A DNA stretch of 57,123 nucleotides from Roseibium sp. (GTDB taxonomy: Bacteria; Pseudomonadota; Alphaproteobacteria; Rhizobiales; Stappiaceae), in contig JAEPML010000028.1 in the NCBI GenBank assembly GCA_017643925.1, positions 1 to 57,123 of the forward strand, given 5' to 3'. The notes beneath the pieces were generated by a model. That model ran no database searches, was not told the DNA's origin, and worked only from the letters and a program-made list of their open reading frames with translations. The position numbers and the translations under genes are program-made. Positions 51,480 through 57,123 of the stretch are shown in pieces (positions within the stretch are counted from its first letter, which is position 1; each line of letters begins with the position of its first letter).

Positions 51480-52811
51480 ATGCGCCTTTCCCGATATTTC
51501 CTGCCCATCCTCAAAGAAACGCCGAAGGAAGCTGAAATCGTATCGCACCGGTTGATGCTGCGTGCAGGCATGATTCGACAGCAATCGGCGGGAATCTATT
51601 CCTGGCTGCCACTCGGCCACAGGGTGCTGCGCAAGATCGAGCGGATCGTGGAAGAAGAACAGGCCCGGGCCGGTGCCGTGCAGCTTCTGATGCCGACGAT
51701 TCAGTCGGCCGATCTCTGGCGCGAAAGCGGTCGATACGATGCCTATGGCAAGGAAATGCTGCGCATTACCGATCGCCACGACCGGGACATGCTTTACGGG
51801 CCGACAAACGAGGAAATGATCACGGATATCTTCCGTGGCTATGTGCGGTCCTACAAGGACCTGCCGCTGAACCTCTATCATATCCAGTGGAAGTTCCGTG
51901 ACGAAGTTCGCCCGCGTTTCGGCATCATGCGCGGGCGTGAATTCCTGATGAAGGACGCCTATTCGTTCGACCTGGACAAGGAAGCGGCGCGGCATGCCTA
52001 TAATCGCATGTTCGTTGCCTATCTCAGAACGTTCGACCGCATGGGCCTGAAGGCCATTCCGATGAAGGCCGATACCGGTCCGATCGGCGGCGACATGAGC
52101 CACGAATTCATTATTCTTGCCGACACGGGCGAGAGTGAGGTCTTCTGCGAGAAGTCCCTGCTCGAAATGCCGATTCCCGGCGAAGAAACAGACTTCTTCT
52201 CGGATCTCACACCTCTGGTTACCGAATGGACGACACCCTACGCCGCAACGGACGAGATGCACGATGCGGCGGCCTTTGACGCGCTTCCAGAGGACGTGCG
52301 GGTTTCCGCGCGCGGCATCGAGGTCGGGCATATCTTTTATTTCGGCACCAAGTATTCCGACGCGATGGGCGCGAAGGTTGCGACTTCGGACGGCAAGGAA
52401 GTGCCGGTCCACATGGGATCCTATGGTGTTGGCGTGTCGCGCCTTCTTGGCGCCTTGATCGAGGCCAATCATGACGATGACGGCATAATCTGGCCGAAGT
52501 CGGTGGCACCGTTCCATGTCGGTCTGGTCAACCTCAAGCCGGGCGATGCGCTGACGGACGGAGCCTGTGAAGACCTTTACGGGAAGCTCGAGGCCGCGGG
52601 CATCGAGGTTCTCTATGACGAGACCGACACCAGGGCAGGGGCCAAGTTTGCGACGATGGATCTGATCGGTTTGCCGTTCCAGGTTGTCGGTGGGCCACGC
52701 GGCCTCAAGGACGGTCTATTGGAGGTCAAGGACCGCGCAACTGGGGAAAAGGAAATGCTGACGCCGGAAGCAACGCTGAACAAGCTGGTGGCGGCATTGA
52801 CGGAGAATTAA
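51480..52811 (+). CDS. proS: Prolyl-tRNA synthetase (short alphaproteobacterial type)
   Basis: The 443-residue class II synthetase starts at ATG 51480 ('MRLSRYFLPILKETPKEAEI'); the reading frame is open further upstream but that part is leader. Motif 2 is in 'YHIQWKFRDEVRPRFGIMRGREFLMKDAYSF' (long run, about 139-170) and motif 3 in 'GSYGVGVSRLLGALIE'. It lacks the ~180-residue editing insertion of E. coli ProS, as is usual in alphaproteobacteria, so Ala-tRNA-Pro would need a separate editing protein. lolC follows after 75 nt. Confidence 0.97.
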   Translation: MRLSRYFLPILKETPKEAEIVSHRLMLRAGMIRQQSAGIYSWLPLGHRVLRKIERIVEEEQARAGAVQLLMPTIQSADLWRESGRYDAYGKEMLRITDRHDRDMLYGPTNEEMITDIFRGYVRSYKDLPLNLYHIQWKFRDEVRPRFGIMRGREFLMKDAYSFDLDKEAARHAYNRMFVAYLRTFDRMGLKAIPMKADTGPIGGDMSHEFIILADTGESEVFCEKSLLEMPIPGEETDFFSDLTPLVTEWTTPYAATDEMHDAAAFDALPEDVRVSARGIEVGHIFYFGTKYSDAMGAKVATSDGKEVPVHMGSYGVGVSRLLGALIEANHDDDGIIWPKSVAPFHVGLVNLKPGDALTDGACEDLYGKLEAAGIEVLYDETDTRAGAKFATMDLIGLPFQVVGGPRGLKDGLLEVKDRATGEKEMLTPEATLNKLVAALTEN

Positions 52812-52886
52812 AGTCCGGTGATCCTCAGGGCGGGGATTCGGCTGCAGTGTATGCAGCCTTGCGGGCATCGCTGAGATGGATGGACG

Positions 52887-54191
52887 ATGACAGCAGCAGA
52901 TACGGCCAGTGTTGACGAGGGGCAGGTTTCGACTGCCCCCACGCGTCCCTTTTCTGCATTTGAATGGATGATCGCGGGCCGCTACCTGCGTTCCAGGCGC
53001 CGGGAAACCTTTATCTCGGTTATTGCCGGGTTTTCCTTTGCCGGGATCATGCTCGGTGTAGCCACGCTGATCATCGTCATGGCCGTTATGAACGGGTTCC
53101 GGTCCGAACTCCTCGGAAAGATCCTGGGCATCAACGGGCATATGCTCGTTCAGCCGATTGACCTGCCGCTTACCGATTATGATGCCGTTGCCGGAAGGCT
53201 CGAAGGCGTGCCGGACGTGGTTGCCGCCATACCCTTTATCGAGGGACAGGCGCTGGTGTCCGGTCCGGCCGGAAACTTGGGCGCTCTCGTGCGGGGTGTC
53301 TATGAAAGCGACTTGCGCCGTATTCCCCTTGTTGCCAACACGGTTCAGCACGGCACTCTGGATGGCTTTGACGCGGGTGAGGGGGTTGCAATTGGTGAAG
53401 GCATGGCACGGCAGCTCGGCTTGATGGCAGGCGACAACATCACCATCATTTCGCCGCGTGGCAGCGTCACGCCGATGGGGGTGACGCCAAGGGTGAAGTC
53501 CTATCCCGTGACGGCGATCTTCAAGATCGGAATGAGCGAATATGACGGCACGTTCCTGTTCATGCCGCTGGAAGAGGCGCAGGCCTATTTCAACATGGAC
53601 ACGAAAGCGACCGGCATCGAGATCTACGTAACCGATCCCGACAAGGTCGGCAACATGACGACGGCCATCGAAGAGGCTGCAGAACGACCGACCTTCGTCA
53701 CGGATTGGCGCCAGCGCAACGTCACGTTTTTCGCCGCGCTCGAGGTTGAGCGCAACGTGATGTTCATCATCCTGACACTGATCGTGCTGGTCGCGGCTCT
53801 CAACATCATTTCAGGCATGATCATGTTGGTGAAGGATAAGGGCAAGGACATCGCGATCCTGCGAACCATGGGTTCGACACGGGGGGCTGTCATGCGGATC
53901 TTTCTCATCACGGGAGCCAGCATCGGTTGCGTCGGAACTCTGGCGGGTTTTGTCCTCGGTCTCGTTGTATGCCTCAATATCGAAAGCATCCGGCAGTTCG
54001 TTTCGTGGGTGACACGGAGTGACATCTTCCCGGAGGAACTCTACTTCCTGTCGCGCCTTCCGGCTGACATCGACAGCGGCGAAACCATTACCGTTCTCGT
54101 GATGGCCCTTGGTCTGTCGCTGTTAGCGACCGTCTACCCGGCCTGGCGGGCGGCCCGCCTCGATCCAGTCGAAGCACTGCGGTATGAATAG
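52887..54191 (+). CDS. lolC: Lipoprotein-releasing ABC transporter permease (LolC/LolE family)
   Basis: The 434-residue inner-membrane protein has the MacB/FtsX-type plan: span 1 (about 45-68, 'ISVIAGFSFAGIMLGVATLI'), a large periplasmic domain (70-290), then three spans in the last 150 residues. The start 'EWMIAGRYLRSRRRETFISV' is the LolC/E signature. Alphaproteobacteria often have a single such permease acting as a homodimer with LolD, so the label LolC could equally be LolCE/LolF. It releases lipoproteins from the inner membrane for transfer to the carrier LolA. lolD begins 11 nt later. Confidence 0.93.
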   Translation: MTAADTASVDEGQVSTAPTRPFSAFEWMIAGRYLRSRRRETFISVIAGFSFAGIMLGVATLIIVMAVMNGFRSELLGKILGINGHMLVQPIDLPLTDYDAVAGRLEGVPDVVAAIPFIEGQALVSGPAGNLGALVRGVYESDLRRIPLVANTVQHGTLDGFDAGEGVAIGEGMARQLGLMAGDNITIISPRGSVTPMGVTPRVKSYPVTAIFKIGMSEYDGTFLFMPLEEAQAYFNMDTKATGIEIYVTDPDKVGNMTTAIEEAAERPTFVTDWRQRNVTFFAALEVERNVMFIILTLIVLVAALNIISGMIMLVKDKGKDIAILRTMGSTRGAVMRIFLITGASIGCVGTLAGFVLGLVVCLNIESIRQFVSWVTRSDIFPEELYFLSRLPADIDSGETITVLVMALGLSLLATVYPAWRAARLDPVEALRYE

Positions 54192-54202
54192 GGAGGTGGG
54201 AA

Positions 54203-54919
54203 ATGGACATGGCCGTTGATCCGCACCGCGCACCGCAATTGAAGCCTGCCGCCCTCGAGCTGGCCGGGATCACGCGCAGCTTCGACGAAGGCGCACGCCA
54301 GCTGCATATCCTGAAAGGTGCCAATCTCAGGATCGAAGCTGGCGAAATGGTCGCGCTGGTGGCAGCATCTGGCACCGGCAAGTCGACGCTGCTTCACATT
54401 GCGGGCCTGCTTGAACGCCCGGATGACGGTGACGTCTTTCTTGGACCGGTCAATTGTTCCGAGCTGTCCGACAACGAAAGAACAGCGATCCGGCGAAACG
54501 ATATCGGGTTTGTCTACCAGTTCCATCACCTGCTGCCGGAATTTACCGCGCAGGAAAACATCATGATGCCGCAGATGATCCGCGGGCTGCCCCGAAAACT
54601 GGCAGCGGAACGCGCTGACGAACTGCTGGACTACATGCGGCTGGGCGAGCGCGGGAAACACAGGCCCTCGGAGCTTTCCGGGGGGGAGCAGCAGCGGGTG
54701 GCCGTGGCACGTGCCGTGGCCAATGCACCACGCATTCTTCTTCTGGATGAACCGACAGGCAATCTGGATCCGAAGACCGCCAACTATGTCTTCGATGCCC
54801 TGTCCGCCCTTGTGCGAGCATCCGGTGTCGCGACCCTTTTTGCCACCCACAATATGGAACTGGCTGGGCGAATGGATCGGGCAATCACCCTTCAAGACGG
54901 TCTCGTTACGGACCTGTAG
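54203..54919 (+). CDS. lolD: Lipoprotein-releasing system ATP-binding protein
   Basis: The 238-residue ABC ATPase powers lipoprotein release by the LolC-type permease. Walker A is 'VAASGTGKSTLLH' (about 52-64; the first Gly of the loop is Ala, as often in this group), the Q-loop region is 'IGFVYQFHHLLPEFTAQENI', the signature is 'LSGGEQQRVAVARAVA' and Walker B is 'ILLLDEPTGNLDP'. GGGAGGTGGG precedes the ATG. A short Leu-rich end completes it. The region after it has no terminator but a LexA site and a tiny gene. Confidence 0.95.
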   Translation: MDMAVDPHRAPQLKPAALELAGITRSFDEGARQLHILKGANLRIEAGEMVALVAASGTGKSTLLHIAGLLERPDDGDVFLGPVNCSELSDNERTAIRRNDIGFVYQFHHLLPEFTAQENIMMPQMIRGLPRKLAAERADELLDYMRLGERGKHRPSELSGGEQQRVAVARAVANAPRILLLDEPTGNLDPKTANYVFDALSALVRASGVATLFATHNMELAGRMDRAITLQDGLVTDL

Positions 54920-55058
54920 CACATGGATCTGTCGGGATTTCGTTCCCGGGCCCAACGTGTTCCACCATGTTTCAGCCTTGAGAACAAACGGAAAACATCA
55001 GGTTTTCTGCGAATTTTATTTGCTTCCGGCAAATAAGAACAAAAAGTGCTTGCAAAGA

Positions 55059-55073
55059 GAACAAAAATCGAAC
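55059..55073 (+). promoter_or_regulatory. LexA (SOS) box GAAC-N7-GAAC
   Basis: GAACAAAAATCGAAC is an exact match to the alphaproteobacterial LexA consensus (GTTC-N7-GTTC, read here on the other strand). It lies just downstream of a possible -35 (TTGCAA, 55050-55055) and 41 bp before the start of a 32-codon gene. A near copy, GAAC-N7-AAAC, lies at 54982-54996. The rest of 54920-55050 is AT-rich and holds no other feature that I can support. Confidence 0.72.
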
Positions 55074-55113
55074 AATGTCACTTTTACGCAAGGATCAAAC
55101 GTCGGAGGAAGAC

Positions 55114-55212
55114 ATGTTCCACATCGCTCGTGATTTTGCTGCATTCGGTTCCCTGGTGTGTTTTTGCACGACGCTTGCCGTATGGGGCGAGGTTCTTTTC
55201 ACCGCCGGCTGA
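55114..55212 (+). CDS. Tiny single-span membrane protein, probably SOS-induced
   Basis: A 32-codon frame begins 'MFHIARDFAAFGSLVCF', continues 'CTTLAVWGEVLFTAG' and stops at TGA. GGAGGA sits 7 nt before the ATG. Residues about 8-29 form one hydrophobic helix with two Cys and a Trp, with a short charged N-terminus. The LexA box 41 bp upstream implies induction by DNA damage. Tiny LexA-controlled membrane proteins that block division are known (SidA in Caulobacter, YneA in Bacillus), so a checkpoint role is an attractive inference by analogy; no homology is claimed. It may also be co-transcribed with dnaE 190 nt downstream. Confidence 0.6.
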   Translation: MFHIARDFAAFGSLVCFCTTLAVWGEVLFTAG

Positions 55213-55401
55213 TCGGGCATCAGCTCTGTTCAGAGTGGGATGGTGTTCGCTTTACGGGTTTCCCGCTCGTACATTCTTGGGCCGTGTATCAGTTAGTTGC
55301 CCTGGAAAAGAACAACGGTGACAACTCGATTGATCGCTCGACAGAGCTCCTTCGAGGCGCTTCACTTGGCAGACGATTCTGGATGATGCTAAGAGCGCCG
55401 A

Positions 55402-57123
55402 ATGACTGGTTCCGTTGCAGATACGATACCTTCTACCACACGAGCTGAAGTCACTTCAGGGGGAGAAGGCGGACCTGGCTTTGTCCATCTGAGAGTTCAT
55501 TCCGCGCTGTCGCTCCTTGAGGGCGCGCTTCCCATCAAGAAGCTGCTGGATCTTGCTAAGGCCGATGAGCAGCCTGCGCTCGCGATCGCCGATACCAATA
55601 ACCTCTTTGGGGCCCAGGAATTCTCGGCAAAGGCCTGGGGGGCTGGTATCCAGCCGATAACCGCTTGCCAGTTGTCCGTGTTCTTCGATGATGGCCTCGA
55701 CAGTGGTCGTCGCGGTGAACCGGCCCTTGCAGACGTGGTCCTGATTGCGATGACCGAAGCCGGTTACGGCAACCTGATGGAGCTGACATCGCGCGCCTTT
55801 CTGGACACCGATACCGGGCTTCGCCCCCATGTGTCTGCTGAATATCTGCTGTCACGATCTGATGATGTCATCGTTCTTACCGGAGGGTGGAATGGTGCAA
55901 TTGGCGTCGCCATTCTCGCAGGGCGCAAGGACCTGGCAAAAGAGCGGCTTCAGACGCTCGCCAAAGGATTTCCGGGCCGGTGTTATGTCGAGATCCAGCG
56001 TCACGGCATGGAGGCCGAACGCAAGACGGAACCGGCCTTTCTCGACTTGGCCTATGAATTCGGCTTGCCGCTGGTGGCGACCAACGAGGCCTTTTTTCCA
56101 AAGCGCGAAGATTATGAAGCGCATGATGCCCTGATCTGCATTTCCGAAGGGCGCGTGCTGATTGAAGACGACCGGCGCCGATTGACACCGGAACACTATT
56201 TCAAGAGCCGCGCCGAGATGTGTTCTCTCTTTGCTGATCTGCCCGAGGCCCTGGCTTCAACGGTGGAGATCGCAAAGCGCTGCAGTTTCCGCCCGATGCG
56301 CAGGGATCCGATCCTGCCACGGTTTGCAGGGGCTGATGCCGATCCGGAGGAAGCGGAACGTGCCGAATCCGAGGAACTGAAAAGGCAGGCCCGAGAAGGC
56401 TTGCAAGCTCGCCTCGACGCCCATGGCCTGGCTCCCGGGCTGGAAGAAAAGGACTATTGGGACCGCCTGGACTACGAGACAGGCATCATCGAACGGATGA
56501 AATTCCCCGGTTACTTCCTGATCGTTGCCGATTTTATCAAGTGGGCCAAGATCCAGGATATTCCGGTCGGGCCAGGCCGTGGTTCGGGCGCAGGTTCACT
56601 GGTGGCCTGGTCTTTGACAATCACGGATCTCGATCCGATGCGGTTCTCGCTCCTGTTCGAGCGGTTCCTCAATCCGGAACGTGTCTCGATGCCGGACTTC
56701 GACATCGACTTCTGCCAAAGCAGGCGTGAAGAGGTCATTCGATACGTTCAGGAAAAATATGGCCGCCAGCAGGTTGCGCAGATCATCACATTCGGCTCCC
56801 TGCAGGCCCGCGCTGTTCTGCGTGATGTCGGACGCGTTCTCCAGATGCCCTATGGCCAGGTCGACCGGCTGTGCAAGCTTGTGCCTGCCAACCCGGCAAA
56901 CCCGGTGACGCTCGGACAGGCCATCGAAGATGAGCCACGCCTGCGCGAAGCGGCCAAGGAAGAAGAAGTCGTCGAGCGCCTTCTGGGAATGGCCCAGAAG
57001 CTTGAAGGGCTTTACCGGCACGCGTCCACGCATGCGGCGGGTGTTGTCATTGGTGACCGCCCGCTTGAGCAGCTGGTTCCGCTTTATCGTGATCCGCGTT
57101 CCGACATGCCGGTTGCGCAGTTC
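55402..57123 (+). CDS. dnaE: DNA polymerase III alpha subunit, N-terminal part (3' end outside window)
   Basis: The frame runs open to the last base, giving 574 residues of the replicative polymerase. A PHP domain (about residues 30-300) starts 'FVHLRVHSALSLLEGALPIK'; HLRVH rather than HLHVH, as in E. coli, suggests the PHP metal site is inactive and proofreading relies on DnaQ. The palm/catalytic domain follows with 'YFLIVADFIKWAKIQDIPVG', 'GPGRGSGAGSLVAWSLTITD' and the catalytic aspartates in 'PDFDIDF'. An upstream in-frame stop at 55390 limits the start, and ATG 55402 is the first candidate, with only weak AAGAG before it. It lies downstream of the SOS peptide gene. Confidence 0.95.
   Translation, partial: MTGSVADTIPSTTRAEVTSGGEGGPGFVHLRVHSALSLLEGALPIKKLLDLAKADEQPALAIADTNNLFGAQEFSAKAWGAGIQPITACQLSVFFDDGLDSGRRGEPALADVVLIAMTEAGYGNLMELTSRAFLDTDTGLRPHVSAEYLLSRSDDVIVLTGGWNGAIGVAILAGRKDLAKERLQTLAKGFPGRCYVEIQRHGMEAERKTEPAFLDLAYEFGLPLVATNEAFFPKREDYEAHDALICISEGRVLIEDDRRRLTPEHYFKSRAEMCSLFADLPEALASTVEIAKRCSFRPMRRDPILPRFAGADADPEEAERAESEELKRQAREGLQARLDAHGLAPGLEEKDYWDRLDYETGIIERMKFPGYFLIVADFIKWAKIQDIPVGPGRGSGAGSLVAWSLTITDLDPMRFSLLFERFLNPERVSMPDFDIDFCQSRREEVIRYVQEKYGRQQVAQIITFGSLQARAVLRDVGRVLQMPYGQVDRLCKLVPANPANPVTLGQAIEDEPRLREAAKEEEVVERLLGMAQKLEGLYRHASTHAAGVVIGDRPLEQLVPLYRDPRSDMPVAQF

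Noticed and set aside
55158..55448. 96-codon plus-strand frame before dnaE
   Set aside because: It overlaps the better-supported SOS peptide gene and the dnaE start, has no ribosome binding site, and reads like translated non-coding DNA.

Overview
The window reads as a chromosomal segment of an alphaproteobacterium of the order Hyphomicrobiales, most likely a marine Stappiaceae (Roseibium/Labrenzia-like) bacterium. I infer this from the gene order (tig-clpP-clpX-lon-hupB; nuoA-N followed by birA-rnj-mce-DUF1467-proS-lolC-lolD-dnaE), the short alphaproteobacterial ProS, the NuoE with a long Ala/Lys-rich tail, and LexA and sigma-54 sites of alphaproteobacterial type. The assignment rests on recognition, not on a search. 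Both ends cut genes: an AsmA-like protein on the left and dnaE on the right. I see no insertion sequence, integrase, CRISPR array or rRNA.

Layout. 1-4.7 kb: end of an AsmA-like envelope protein, tyrS (minus), two small hypothetical proteins and a P1-family self-cleaving aminopeptidase. 4.7-8.7 kb: nitrogen control genes glnB-glnA (minus) behind a good -24/-12 promoter, a bifunctional NAD(P)H-hydrate repair gene carrying a one-base frameshift, and tRNA-Leu. 8.7-13 kb: an L,D-transpeptidase-like protein, a membrane CHASE4-HAMP adenylate cyclase and a Tat-exported FAD amine oxidase. 13-20.3 kb: protein quality-control block tig, clpP, clpX, lon, then hupB, each followed by a clear terminator. 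20.3-29.1 kb: an unknown basic protein, tRNA-Val, then an apparent aromatic-acid uptake and degradation operon (TRAP transporter dctQ-dctM-dctP, extradiol dioxygenase, flavin hydroxylase, FAH-family hydrolase, IclR regulator). 29.3-31.6 kb: a Na/Pi-cotransporter-like protein and two identical tRNA-Asp genes. 32-50.9 kb: the complete 14-gene complex I operon with two extra small genes inside it, running on into birA, rnj, mce and a DUF1467 gene. 51-57.1 kb: a candidate minus-strand small RNA, proS, the lipoprotein-sorting exporter lolC-lolD, and the start of dnaE.

The most interesting points lie between the recognised genes. (1) A perfect alphaproteobacterial LexA box (GAAC-N7-GAAC) sits just before a 32-codon gene for a single-span membrane peptide between lolD and dnaE; it looks like an SOS-induced small protein, by analogy with Caulobacter SidA. 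(2) The same 15-bp palindrome (GTCCGCC-N-GGCGGAC) occurs upstream of the TRAP genes and again between dctP and the dioxygenase gene. (3) A probable small RNA with promoter and terminator lies opposite the proS leader. (4) The nuo operon contains two non-subunit small genes and strong intercistronic hairpins. (5) nnrE/nnrD is broken by a single-base frameshift.
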